Positions 53,144-62,384 of a stretch of 64,000 nucleotides of DNA are shown here, in pieces. The first letter of the stretch is position 1, and each line of letters begins with the position of its first letter. The notes beneath the pieces were generated by a model. The model was not told the DNA's origin and did no database searches. It saw only the letters and a list, made by a program, of their open reading frames with translations. Location: positions 16,552 to 80,551 of the forward strand of contig CALGAR010000132.1 of assembly GCA_937959285.1 (NCBI GenBank), written 5' to 3'. Source of the stretch: an uncultured Bryobacterales bacterium. Lineage in GTDB: Bacteria; Acidobacteriota; Terriglobia; Bryobacterales; Bryobacteraceae. A program made the translations under genes and the position numbers.

Positions 53144-54751
53144 CTACAGAGGGCGAGGCTGGAACTGGAATGCGCTGTCTGGAACGGGGATTCCGGCCGT
53201 TCGCAGCTGCTGTGCGCGAGTGATGACCGCAGCGCCTTCCATGAGATTCAGTGCGATCTGGACGACGGAGCGGTTGGCGGGGTCGGCAAGGAAAGACCCC
53301 TTCGTCCATGCGTTGAAGGCGCCCATCGCAGGACCGCACCAGATCTGATAGTCGAAGCGGCGGCTTTCGTCGCCACGGATCGACCAGTGGCTGGATTGCC
53401 CCACGTACCAGCGGAAGATCAAAGCCATCTTGTGCTTCGGATCCTTGTTCGCCTTCTCCACTTGCTTCGGATCGCGCTGCTCGAAGAACTTCACTGTGTC
53501 CCGCCAAACGTCATCCAGCGAGGCGCGGAACAGATCGCGCTCGATGCGCTGCCGCACGTCGGTCGGAATCTCCTCAATGCTGTTGTACTTCACGTAGAGC
53601 TCATAGAGTTGCGAGGCGCGCCCGGCGAACATCGTTCCTTTCTTGAGCACCTGTACCTTGACGCCCTGCTCGAACATATCAGGAGCCGGGGCCATAACGA
53701 CATCCGCCAGTTCGGCTTGCGCGAGCATCTGCTTTACGACGTTCGATGTACCGGCCTCAACTGAGGATTGATTGATTGAGCCGGTAAGAACATAAGCGGC
53801 TCCGAGGGCGAAGGCGCCGGCGATCGCGGCCGGAGTACCGAGGCCTCCTCCGACGCCGACACGAATCGGACGTGTGTAGCCGTACTGTGCAATCAACCGG
53901 TCGCGCAGAGCCGTGATCGTCGGGAACAAAGCGACGAGCGGGCGATTGTCGGTGTGTCCGCCCGAATCCGCTTCCACAGTGATGTCTTCCGCCAGCGGGA
54001 CGTATTGCGCCAAGTGCGCTTCGTGCTCCGTCAGCTTCCCCTGCTGCACCAGGGCGTTCACGATGTTCGGAGGCGCTGGCGAGAGGAACATGGTCGCCAG
54101 CTCGGTCCTCGACAGTTTGGCGAAGAGATGATTCGTGCGGACGATCTGGCCTGAGGGGTCGAGGCGCAGCCCGCTGCATGCATATCGTACTACCGCAGGC
54201 GTAAGCCGCATGTAGGCTGAGGCGCAGACCCTGCGGACGCAGTGCCGCAGAAAGATATCGGCGACGGCGTCCTCCATCCCAGGCTCATTCGGGCTGTGGA
54301 TCAGATTCGCACCCCAGCTGAGCCCGTCTGGCTCGACTGCTTCGCGAATCTCGACGATGGCCCGCTCGATGTTCGCGGGACTTACGCCGCCCGCACCGTA
54401 AAAGGCGAGCATGCGCGCTTGCGCCATCGCAATCACCATCCGTGTGCTGGCGATGGCGTGAGCCATCTCTCCAGCGATGTAGGGAAAGCGAACGTTGTGG
54501 ATTTGAAGGAACGACTGATCCCCAAGCCATTCCGGATAAACCGGCGGCAGCACCGCGAGTACCGGGTACTGCGGCCGGCCATCAGGGACGGGATTGGGGC
54601 AGATTACTCCCGCCAGTCCGACTCCCAGGTAACCGTAGTTGGGATCCCGGATCACGTAAGCAACTTCACGGGTCAAGGAAGCGGCAGCAGCAATATCTTC
54701 ACGAGTAAAGCACGGTCGAGTGGTGGTTGGGACCCAATAGCCGACGGACAT
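53144..54751 (-). CDS. PfaD-like FMN enoyl-reductase-type protein
   Basis: 535 residues. The N-terminus (YVIRDPNYGYLGVGL) and TIM-barrel core match the PfaD/2-nitropropane-dioxygenase group, with FAKLSRTELATMFLSPAPPNI, the PfaD-type EADSGGHTDNRPL active-site loop, GVGGGLGTPAAIAGAFALGAAYVLTGSINQ (phosphate-binding) and the long C-terminal extension with FRWYVGQSSHWS and IWCGPAMGAFN. In known systems PfaD is a trans-acting enoyl reductase of PUFA or polyketide synthases. Here no ketosynthase, ACP or acyltransferase is nearby. Neighbours are an SDR 81 bp upstream and a DUF885 gene 70 bp downstream. Confidence 0.9.
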   Translation of the reverse strand: MSVGYWVPTTTRPCFTREDIAAAASLTREVAYVIRDPNYGYLGVGLAGVICPNPVPDGRPQYPVLAVLPPVYPEWLGDQSFLQIHNVRFPYIAGEMAHAIASTRMVIAMAQARMLAFYGAGGVSPANIERAIVEIREAVEPDGLSWGANLIHSPNEPGMEDAVADIFLRHCVRRVCASAYMRLTPAVVRYACSGLRLDPSGQIVRTNHLFAKLSRTELATMFLSPAPPNIVNALVQQGKLTEHEAHLAQYVPLAEDITVEADSGGHTDNRPLVALFPTITALRDRLIAQYGYTRPIRVGVGGGLGTPAAIAGAFALGAAYVLTGSINQSSVEAGTSNVVKQMLAQAELADVVMAPAPDMFEQGVKVQVLKKGTMFAGRASQLYELYVKYNSIEEIPTDVRQRIERDLFRASLDDVWRDTVKFFEQRDPKQVEKANKDPKHKMALIFRWYVGQSSHWSIRGDESRRFDYQIWCGPAMGAFNAWTKGSFLADPANRSVVQIALNLMEGAAVITRAQQLRTAGIPVPDSAFQFQPRPL

Positions 54752-54832
54752 GAGTTCTTAGCATGCGGCACGGATGCCGCGACAGTCAAGACTGCAACAG
54801 CGGTCAGGCGAACACCTGGGATAACTCTGGAA

Positions 54833-55603
54833 CTAGCGTCCCATCCAGCCGCCGTCGACAACCAGAATGGTTCCGTTCACGTAGTCGGAGGCCCTGGAAG
54901 CGAGGAACACGACGGCGCCCTTGAAGTCGTCGGGCTCCCCCCAACGCCCAGCCGGAATGCGGGACAAAATTGCGGGATTCCTCACCGGATCTGCGCGGAG
55001 TGCGGCTGTGTTGTCTGTGTTGATATAACCGGGGGCGATCGCGTTCACCTGGACGTTCCTTCCAGCCCATTCGTTCGCGAGAGCTTTCGTCAGCTGTCCG
55101 ATCGCACCTTTGCTCGCCGCGTAGCTGGGAACCGTAATGCCTCCCTGGAAGGTCAGCAGCGATGCGGTGAAGATAATCTTGCCCGATCCGCGTTCCACCA
55201 TTCGCTTTCCCAGCTCCCGGCTGAGAATGAACTGCGAATTGAGGTTCGTTTCGATAATTTCGTCCCAATATTCGTCGGGATGCTCCGCGGCTGGCTTGCG
55301 CAGGATCGTGCCGGCATTGTTCACCAGAATGTCCGGGGTCCCCACGTCTTCCTGTACCTTCCGAGCGAGCGCGCGCACCGCTTCGCGGTCCGCAAAGTCG
55401 CATCGATAGGCGGTGAAGTTGCGCCCGAGCCCGCAGATTTCACGCGCGACGTCACTGCCTTCCGGCTCCAGCGTCTTGCTGACGCCTATAATGTCGGCTC
55501 CTGCTTCCGCAAGCGCTATGGCCATGGCCTTTCCGATGCCGCGCTTGCAGCCGGTGACCATTGCGATCTTGCCATCGAGACGGAAGAGATCCAGGACGCT
55601 CAT
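54833..55603 (-). CDS. SDR oxidoreductase (KduD/2-deoxy-D-gluconate 3-dehydrogenase-like)
   Basis: 256 residues from ATG 55603, whose ATGA overlaps the stop of the upstream zinc dehydrogenase. NAD motif is VTGCKRGIGKAMA, then NNAG (ILVNNAGTILRK), and the Ser-Tyr-Lys triad is in TASLLTFQGGITVPSYAASKGAI. FQGGITVPSYAASKGAI and APGYINTDNTAALRAD resemble KduD-type enzymes of uronate catabolism. It should oxidise a keto-deoxy sugar acid. The ATGA overlap indicates translational coupling to the zinc dehydrogenase. Confidence 0.93.
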   Translation of the reverse strand: MSVLDLFRLDGKIAMVTGCKRGIGKAMAIALAEAGADIIGVSKTLEPEGSDVAREICGLGRNFTAYRCDFADREAVRALARKVQEDVGTPDILVNNAGTILRKPAAEHPDEYWDEIIETNLNSQFILSRELGKRMVERGSGKIIFTASLLTFQGGITVPSYAASKGAIGQLTKALANEWAGRNVQVNAIAPGYINTDNTAALRADPVRNPAILSRIPAGRWGEPDDFKGAVVFLASRASDYVNGTILVVDGGWMGR

Positions 55604-56619
55604 TCCGAACACCTCACCAAAACCTTCATCACATCTCCGCCGCTTTCCATCTCACGAAACGCAGATTCGAGTCCTTCGAGAGGCAGCACCTTCGTGACAA
55701 CCCGATCGAGCGGCAGATTGCCGCAGGCAGCCAGCGCAATGGCCTGCTCAAAATCCTCGGGTTCGTAGACGCGCGCGCCCAGCAGCTTGAGCTCCCGCCA
55801 GAAGAATCGGAACAGATCCACCTTCGGCGGCTCGCTGTGAATGGCCACCATCACGATCCTGCCGCGGACCCTGGGAAGCTTCGTCATCATTTCCACCGCT
55901 GCGGCAGAGCCCGACACTTCAAAGACCACATCGGCTCCCGCGCCACCGGTCTGGTCGTTGACGAGCTCCACCAGGTCGGTTTCCCGCGGATTCACGACAT
56001 CAAGCCCAAGCTCCTGCGCGAGCTGGATCCGGAACGGATTCACCTCGGTTACGATGACACGGGCGCCCGCGCTCCGGGCGACGAGCGCGATGAGCAGTCC
56101 GATCGGACCTCCGCCCTGCACCACGGCGTACTCGCCAGCCTTGAGCTCGCCCATCCGGACGTCGTGGCAAGCGACCGCCAGCGGCTCGATGAGCGCCCCC
56201 TGTTCGAGCGACAGGCTGTCGGGCAGTCTATGCAGGGTGTGAGCGGGAACGGTCCACAGGCTCTGCATCGCACCCGGAGCATCGATGCCGATGAATTTCA
56301 GTTTCTGGCAGATGTGGCTATGGCCATTTTTGCAGGCGGGACATGTGCCGCAGGGATCGAGCGGCCGGACTGTGACCCGGTCTCCGATAGCCCAACCAGA
56401 TACGCCATCGCCTACAGCCCGGATTATGCCGGACATCTCGTGGCCAAGGACTTGCGGGAAGGTGACGCGGTGATCCATCTTCCCGTGGAAGATATGCAGG
56501 TCCGTCCCGCAAATGCCGCAGTGCGACACTTCAATCTGAACCTGCCCGGGTGCTGGCTGCACAGGCACGCACGAACCGATCCGGATGCGCTCCTGTCCTT
56601 CGTAGAATGCTGCTCTCAT
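55600..56619 (-). CDS. Zinc-dependent sugar/threonine-type dehydrogenase
   Basis: 339 residues of medium-chain dehydrogenase. The catalytic zinc site is HCGICGTDLHIFHG and LGHEMSGII. The structural zinc loop is CGTCPACKNGHSHIC, and EPLAVACHDV and the NAD fold VVQGGGPIGLLIALVARSAGARVIVTE are intact. Closest in style are L-threonine, sorbitol or galactonate-type dehydrogenases. It is translationally coupled to the KduD-like SDR, which suggests two successive oxidations of one sugar or sugar acid. It follows DUF1080 by 22 bp. Confidence 0.94.
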   Translation of the reverse strand: MRAAFYEGQERIRIGSCVPVQPAPGQVQIEVSHCGICGTDLHIFHGKMDHRVTFPQVLGHEMSGIIRAVGDGVSGWAIGDRVTVRPLDPCGTCPACKNGHSHICQKLKFIGIDAPGAMQSLWTVPAHTLHRLPDSLSLEQGALIEPLAVACHDVRMGELKAGEYAVVQGGGPIGLLIALVARSAGARVIVTEVNPFRIQLAQELGLDVVNPRETDLVELVNDQTGGAGADVVFEVSGSAAAVEMMTKLPRVRGRIVMVAIHSEPPKVDLFRFFWRELKLLGARVYEPEDFEQAIALAACGNLPLDRVVTKVLPLEGLESAFREMESGGDVMKVLVRCSE

Positions 56620-56641
56620 CGCTCCTCCTCCCGCTGACGTC

Positions 56642-57460
56642 TTAGCGGATGATGATCTCTCTCAGCGGGCGCCAATAAATGTTCTTGAACGCGACCGGCC
56701 CGTGATCGCCCTGCAGCATCAGGGGATTCTCCGGCGCTTCCGGGATGTCCATGTGAGCGCGCGTCGGGCCGCTTACCTCGACGTCGTTCTGGACCGACAA
56801 TCCGTTGTGCAGAACCCGCAGGAAACGGGCATTCTCGATCTTCTTGCCGTTGGCATCGAAGCGGGGGGCGCGGAACCAGATCTGATAGCTCTGCCACTCG
56901 CCGGGCCGCCGAGAGGCGTTCCTCGACGGGGCGGATCCCCCGACACCGCGGTTATTGATCCAGCGGTGGTAAATTGCTCCGCCGTCGGAGGTCTTCATCG
57001 GCTCTGTGGATCCCCAGCTATCAAAAATCTGGACCTCGTATAAACCGTGCAGGTAGACGCCGGAGTTTGAGCCTTTCGCCAGCATGAACTCCAGATACAG
57101 CTCCATGTCGCCGAATTTCTGCTCGGTCACGAGGTTTACGGTGCGCCCCGTCGGGCCATTGAGGATTCTGCCAGAGGGAGCTTTCATCCCGCTTAGCCGC
57201 CCTGGCGCCAGCAGACGGTCCCACATCACGTAGGCGGTGGTGAACCACTCGTTCGGCTTGGAGGAATCCTGAGCGCGCCAGCCCTGCAGATCCTTGCCGT
57301 TCAGCAACGGCTGCCAGCCTTCCTCGATGAGAAAGGGCGGGTCGCCGTGAGCCTCGCCGTCATTCAGCTCAGGCCGCTTTTGCGCGAACGCTGGTACCCC
57401 CAGCAGCCCCGCGCAGCCGAGTCCAAGACCGAGCAACGCTCTTCGAGTTGTCCGCATCAT
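56642..57460 (-). CDS. DUF1080 exported protein (3-keto-disaccharide-hydrolase-like)
   Basis: 272 residues with a Tat-like signal (RTTRRALLGLGLGCAGLLGVPAFAQ). The DUF1080 jelly-roll has the typical opening GWQPLLNGKDLQGWRAQD, then FGDMELYLEFMLAKGSNSGVYLHGLYEVQIFDSWG and the ending IPEAPENPLMLQGDHGPVAFKNIYWRPL. Some members cleave 3-keto-glycosides. This fits the neighbouring sugar dehydrogenases, which could make or process keto-sugars, but that link is inferred. It lies 15 bp downstream of the DUF1501 gene. Confidence 0.94.
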   Translation of the reverse strand: MMRTTRRALLGLGLGCAGLLGVPAFAQKRPELNDGEAHGDPPFLIEEGWQPLLNGKDLQGWRAQDSSKPNEWFTTAYVMWDRLLAPGRLSGMKAPSGRILNGPTGRTVNLVTEQKFGDMELYLEFMLAKGSNSGVYLHGLYEVQIFDSWGSTEPMKTSDGGAIYHRWINNRGVGGSAPSRNASRRPGEWQSYQIWFRAPRFDANGKKIENARFLRVLHNGLSVQNDVEVSGPTRAHMDIPEAPENPLMLQGDHGPVAFKNIYWRPLREIIIR

Positions 57461-57475
57461 CGATCCTTCTCCAAC

Positions 57476-58915
57476 CTACGCCAGAATGTCTTTTACGACG
57501 TCGCCGGACACGCCCGTGAGGCGTACGTCCAGGCCTTGAAACTTCACGGTCAGACGCTTGTGGTCGATGCCGAGCAGATGCAGCATCGTGGCGTGGAAGT
57601 CGTGCACGCTGACCGGGTTTTCCGTAGCCTGGTATCCGAGTTCATCCGTTGCGCCGTACGTGATGCCGGCCTTGAAACCGCCGCCCGCCACCATGTAGGA
57701 AAAGCCCTTGATGTGGTGGTCCCGGCCGTCGCCCCCCTGGGACATAGGAGTGCGGCCGAACTCGCCGCCCCAGATGATCATCGTTTCGTCGAGCATTCCG
57801 CGCTCCTTCAAATCTCTGATCAGCGCCGCGGTCGGCCGGTCTACCTCTTCGGCTTTGAGCGCCATATTCTTCTTCACGCCGCCATGATGGTCCCAGTCGC
57901 GATGGTAGAGCTGAATGAACCGGACGCCGCGTTCTGCCAGACGGCGCGCCAGAAGGCAGTTCGACGCAAACGATCCGTCGCCCGGATTTGCGCCGTAGGC
58001 CTCCAGCACGTGTGCCGGCTCCTTGCTCATGTCCATCAGCTCCGGAACGCTGGTTTGCATTCGGAACGCCATCTCGTACTGCGCGATTCGGGTCAGAATC
58101 TCCGGGTCGGCCTCGAACTTGTGCTGCACTCGGTTCAGCTCATTAATCGCTTCGATGGACTTACGCTGGAGATCAGCGTCGAAGCCCGCCGGGTTCTGGA
58201 TGTAGAGAACCGGATCACCAACGGAGTTGAGTTTGACGCCTTGGAATTTGCTTGGCAGGATGCCGGCCGACCACTGCCGCGCAGCGATCGGTTGCATCTG
58301 GCCGCCTCGTCCTGAGGAGAGGAGCACGACAAAGCCGGGCAAATCCTCCGTCTCCGAGCCTAGTCCGTACAGGACCCACGATCCCATGCTCGGACGTCCT
58401 GCGATGATCGACCCCGTATTCATCAGCGTGTGTGCGGGGTCGTGGTTGATCTGCTCCGTCCACATCGACCGGATGATGCAGATGTCGTCGGCAACGCTGC
58501 CGATGTGCGGGAACAGCTCGCAAATCTCCTGTCCCGACTTGCCGAACCTCTTGAAGCCGTACTGCGGACCGAAGCAGATGAGGGGCTTGCCCTGGAGCTG
58601 TGCGATCTGCTGGCCCTTCGTGAAGGACTCCGGCATGGGCTTCCCGTGCATTTCTGCAAGCTTCGGCTTGTTGTCGAACGTCTCCAAATGGGACGGGCCG
58701 CCAGCCTGATAGAGATAAATCACCCGCTTTGCCTTGGCGGGGTGATGGAGCGGGTTCACGACGCCCCGCCATCGATCACCCTGCGCGGGCCCGTCGGCGC
58801 CTTTGAGCCTCGACGGAAGCAGGGAATGCAGCGCCAGGAGACCGAGATTGGCGATTCCTCTTCCGAGGAACGTTCGGCGGTGCATCTCAAGAGCCGTCTT
58901 ATTGATCGAATCCAT
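57476..58915 (-). CDS. DUF1501 exported protein (second copy)
   Basis: 479 residues. The Tat-like signal is MHRRTFLGRGIANLGLLALHSLL. The core motifs match the copy at 49908: KRVIYLYQAGGPSHLETFDNKP, IIRSMWTEQINHDPAH, RLAERGVRFIQLYHRDWDHHGG, MIIWGGEFGRTPMSQGG, and HDFHATMLHLLGIDHKRLTVKFQG. It is clearly a divergent paralogue. It sits 10 bp after the stop of its partner cytochrome and 15 bp before DUF1080, and is the second gene of the leftward operon. Confidence 0.96.
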   Translation of the reverse strand: MDSINKTALEMHRRTFLGRGIANLGLLALHSLLPSRLKGADGPAQGDRWRGVVNPLHHPAKAKRVIYLYQAGGPSHLETFDNKPKLAEMHGKPMPESFTKGQQIAQLQGKPLICFGPQYGFKRFGKSGQEICELFPHIGSVADDICIIRSMWTEQINHDPAHTLMNTGSIIAGRPSMGSWVLYGLGSETEDLPGFVVLLSSGRGGQMQPIAARQWSAGILPSKFQGVKLNSVGDPVLYIQNPAGFDADLQRKSIEAINELNRVQHKFEADPEILTRIAQYEMAFRMQTSVPELMDMSKEPAHVLEAYGANPGDGSFASNCLLARRLAERGVRFIQLYHRDWDHHGGVKKNMALKAEEVDRPTAALIRDLKERGMLDETMIIWGGEFGRTPMSQGGDGRDHHIKGFSYMVAGGGFKAGITYGATDELGYQATENPVSVHDFHATMLHLLGIDHKRLTVKFQGLDVRLTGVSGDVVKDILA

Positions 58916-58925
58916 GGGGGCCTCG

Positions 58926-61900
58926 TCAGTTTCGAGTGATCGTCTCGTGCAAGTTCAGGATTGCGCGGGCGACGGTTGTCATCGCCGCCAGTTCCGTTTC
59001 CGAAATCTCTTGGGGCAAAGGCGCGTCGCCCGTGGCCAGCAGCTTTTTCGCTTCTTCCGGAGACGTGCGGAAGCGATCGCGGCTGGCGCGGTGTAGATCC
59101 GCAAGGATTCGCTGCTCCTCCGGCCTAGCCGGGCGGCTCAGTGCGACCCGGTACGCCCAATCGATCTGCTTGTCGATCGAGCTGCCGCCTTCCTTCAAGA
59201 TCCTCGCGGCGAACACGCGCGCGGCTTCTACGAAGATCGGATCATTCAACAGCACTAATGCCTGCAGAGGAGTATTGGAGGTTACCCGGTTGACCGTGCA
59301 TTCCTCGCGCGTCGGTGCGTCGAAGGTGAGCAGGCTGGGGTGAAGGAAGGACCGCTGCCAGTGTACGTAGAGGCCTCGGCGGTACAGATCTCTGCCCCGG
59401 CTAACGGAGTAGCTGCGTTTGGGATAATTGAGTGCGGCAAGGTACCCGTCAGGCTGGTAAGGCCTGACGCTCGGCCCGCCGAAGCGATCATCCAGCAGAC
59501 CCGCCACTGAAAGCGCGACGTCTCGTACAATTTCGGCGTCTACGCGCAGCCGCGACTGCCGTGCGAGCAGTCGGTTGTCCGGATCCTTTGCCTCGGCTTC
59601 CGGGCTTCCTGCTGACGACTGCCGGTAGGTGTGGCTTGTGACGATGGTTCGGACAATATGCTTCATGTCCCATGCGTGCGTCCCTGGCGCCTGCGGTTCC
59701 ATGAATTCCGCAGCGAGCCAGTCCAGCAGCTCGGGGTGTGTGGGCCACTCTCCCTGCGAGCCAAGATCGTCCAGGACCTTGGACAGCCCGGTGCCGAAGA
59801 AGAGTCGCCACATCCGATTTACGAAGACGCGGGCCGTTAAGGGGTTATCCTTCGAAACCAGCCAGTTGGCGAGGTCCAGGCGCGTTGCCCTGCCGTTTGT
59901 CTGGAGCTTCCCGAGGAATGCGGGAATGGCCGGCTCCACAATTTCGCCGCTGTCATCCATCCAGTTCCCGCGCGGAAGAACCCGGGTGATCCGCGGCTCT
60001 ACGGATTCTGTCACAAGCACCTTCGGAATCGATCCCTCGAGGATGCCAAGCTCCGCTTCCGAGCGGACGAGATCCAGATAGAGCGGCTGCAATTCGGGCG
60101 TCGCCCAGGCGAAGTGCATCAGCAGCGCTTCATACTGGCTCGCAGACCGCTTCTCGGCTGGCAATTCAAGCGCCTTAACAATCGCTTCGGGAAGTCCGCT
60201 GTGCTTTTTCGAAGGATCGCGCATGCCTGTGGTTTCGCGCCCCGGCCACGAATATTCGCCACTGGAGAGAGCGATCCGGAAGCGCCCGATGGTCGCTTGC
60301 CGGTAGTCGGAATCGTGGCGGAGGCGCACCGTAATGACCGAGCCGGGTTCCGTGCGGAGCTTTTCCTGGAAGCGGAGCGCGAGGAACAGATTCTGGCCTT
60401 CTCCATACGTGGAAATCCCCCAGCCGGTCTTAGAATCGCCGTCAATCGCCGCCATAGCTGGCAAGTCGGGACTTAGCGTTGTCGACGAGGTCGCCAGTGC
60501 GAAGGGCAGTTTACGGCTCTTGCCAGAGGAATCGGTGAGCTCGGCTTCCACTTCGGTCAGCACGAAACGATCTGAACCGCGGGCCACCCGCACGCCGGGT
60601 AGCGACTCGTCCTGGATCACCTCGATGCCAAGAGCCGTCCAGGTTCCCGCGACCGGCTTCAGCGTCACCACGTAGGTTTCATTGTCGGGATTCGGACCGG
60701 ATGCGACGAGAAGCCCGTTGCCTGGCTTCCGCTCCGATACCAAAGATCCGCGATATTCGTATACGCTTTCGAAGGGCTCGTCGTTGTAGACTGTCAGTAC
60801 GGCTCCGTTCTCCGTCCGCGCGGACGTAGGACGCTGCAACTGCCACGAAAGCAGTCCTTTGTTGTAGTCCTCCAGCACCCGCCGCTCCCACTGCCGCTGC
60901 TGTTCTTCCATTGCAAGGAGGCGCTCATCCAGCTTGCGCCGGGCTGCTTCGACTCGCCGCTTCAGCTCTTCGAGGCGTCTCGCCTGCTCTTCGGACGGAA
61001 GCATAAGCTTTGTGCCGAAAGCTCGCGGCCCTCTGTCGGGTACAAGACCGGTTTCCTTGATGTCTGCAAAGAAGGCCTTCATCGAGTAGAAGTCCTTCGT
61101 GGTGAATGGATCGAACTTATGGTCGTGGCATTCGGCGCAGCCGAGCGTGCTTCCCATCCATACAGCACTGGTGGTCCGCACCCGGTCTGCCGCGTACTTG
61201 GCGAGATACTCCTTCGGCTGCACGCCGCCCTCGGCGGAAGTCCGGTTCAGCCTGTTGTAGGCGGAAGCCACGAGCTGCTCGGTGGTGGGGTTGGGCAGGA
61301 GGTCGCCCGCAAGCTGTTCGCGCGTGAACTCGTCAAACGGCTTGTTATCCCGGAAGGCCCGCAGGACATAGTCCCGGTAGGGCCAGGCCGGGATCGGATT
61401 GTCGCCGTGGAAGCCGCAGGTGTCAGCGTAACGTACGGCGTCCAGCCAGTGCATTGCCTGCTTTTCGGCGTACCGCGGCGAGGCCAGCAGCCGGTCCACG
61501 ACCTTTTCGTAGGCGTCAGGGGACTGGTCGTTCAGGAACTCCTCAACTTCCCGCGGAGTCGGAGGCAGGCCTGTAAGGTCCAGGCTTAACCGCCGCAGCA
61601 GCGTCCTCCGATCGGCTTCCGGCGCAGGCGTCAGCCCTTCTTCAGCGAGGCGGGCTTGGATGAATGCGTCAATCGGATTGCGGATAGGGGCTTTCGCTTG
61701 CGGCAAAGCAGGAACGGGAGGACGCTTGACCGGTGCGTACGCCCAGTGTCCTTCATACTCGGCGCCCTCTGCGACCCAGCGCCGGATTGTCTCCTTCTGC
61801 GCCTCCGAAAGCTCCTTGTGGGCGTATTTGGGAGGCATGAGCTTCGCCGGGTTTTTGGAGAAGATTCGATCGATGATCGCGCTCTCCTCGGGCTTTCCCG

Positions 61901-62153
61901 GAACGATCGGAATCACCTTTGTTCGAGTTGGCTTAATGGCCTCTTCGCGGATATCCAAACGGAGCCCGGCCATACGGCTGCTCTTATCCGGCCCGTGGCA
62001 CCGGAAGCAGGTTTCCGACATGATCGGACGGATGTCGCGATTGAAGCTGACCTTTCCATTAGCGCTCTGAGCCAGCAACATGGCCGGACACATCAGGAAA
62101 CTTGTGAAACGGAAGATGTCCACGCTTCGTGCGCGCAACGCGTTACCAACCAT
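58926..62153 (-). CDS. PSD1-type cytochrome (DUF1549/DUF1553), second copy
   Basis: 1075 residues from ATG 62153, which has GAGAGG six bases upstream; an ATG 53 codons further up lacks a signal peptide. The N-terminal hydrophobic stretch (IFRFTSFLMCPAMLLAQ) is probably the signal. Haem motifs are Cys49-x-x-Cys52-His (TCFRCHGPDK) and GCAECHDHKFDPFTTKDFYSM. DUF1549 (NPIDAFIQARLAEEGL, LTGLPPTPREVEEFL) and DUF1553 (ANWLVSKDNPLTARVFVNRMWRLFFGTGLSKVLDD, REECTVNRVTSNTPLQALVLLND) are intact. Instead of a LamG insert it has a coiled-coil (QARRLEELKRRVEAARRKLDERL) and a galactose-binding-like beta region (about 470-650). It is first in a seven-gene leftward run. Confidence 0.95.
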   Translation of the reverse strand: MVGNALRARSVDIFRFTSFLMCPAMLLAQSANGKVSFNRDIRPIMSETCFRCHGPDKSSRMAGLRLDIREEAIKPTRTKVIPIVPGKPEESAIIDRIFSKNPAKLMPPKYAHKELSEAQKETIRRWVAEGAEYEGHWAYAPVKRPPVPALPQAKAPIRNPIDAFIQARLAEEGLTPAPEADRRTLLRRLSLDLTGLPPTPREVEEFLNDQSPDAYEKVVDRLLASPRYAEKQAMHWLDAVRYADTCGFHGDNPIPAWPYRDYVLRAFRDNKPFDEFTREQLAGDLLPNPTTEQLVASAYNRLNRTSAEGGVQPKEYLAKYAADRVRTTSAVWMGSTLGCAECHDHKFDPFTTKDFYSMKAFFADIKETGLVPDRGPRAFGTKLMLPSEEQARRLEELKRRVEAARRKLDERLLAMEEQQRQWERRVLEDYNKGLLSWQLQRPTSARTENGAVLTVYNDEPFESVYEYRGSLVSERKPGNGLLVASGPNPDNETYVVTLKPVAGTWTALGIEVIQDESLPGVRVARGSDRFVLTEVEAELTDSSGKSRKLPFALATSSTTLSPDLPAMAAIDGDSKTGWGISTYGEGQNLFLALRFQEKLRTEPGSVITVRLRHDSDYRQATIGRFRIALSSGEYSWPGRETTGMRDPSKKHSGLPEAIVKALELPAEKRSASQYEALLMHFAWATPELQPLYLDLVRSEAELGILEGSIPKVLVTESVEPRITRVLPRGNWMDDSGEIVEPAIPAFLGKLQTNGRATRLDLANWLVSKDNPLTARVFVNRMWRLFFGTGLSKVLDDLGSQGEWPTHPELLDWLAAEFMEPQAPGTHAWDMKHIVRTIVTSHTYRQSSAGSPEAEAKDPDNRLLARQSRLRVDAEIVRDVALSVAGLLDDRFGGPSVRPYQPDGYLAALNYPKRSYSVSRGRDLYRRGLYVHWQRSFLHPSLLTFDAPTREECTVNRVTSNTPLQALVLLNDPIFVEAARVFAARILKEGGSSIDKQIDWAYRVALSRPARPEEQRILADLHRASRDRFRTSPEEAKKLLATGDAPLPQEISETELAAMTTVARAILNLHETITRN

Positions 62154-62384
62154 TCTCTGCCTCTCATTCACTGCCGGCTTGAGCCGGCCCCGGCGGGAAT
62201 CATGCCGTGCAGACAGCATATCAAGAGTCGCAGCCTTCGGCGGTCCGGCGTTCGCCTGAGAGATCGAGCGTTGGCTGCTCGCGGGAAGCGCCCTCCGGAA
62301 GGTGGGGAACAATAGGCCGCCCTACTGCGTACTGCTACATGAAGGCCGCCAGAGCAATTTTTTGCTTCGGCCTGGAGGAAGTGT

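Noticed and set aside
54242..55768. A long rightward open frame (508 codons) across the PfaD-like and SDR genes
   Set aside because: It is antisense to two well-supported genes, shows no domain pattern and has the skewed composition expected of a high-GC shadow frame.
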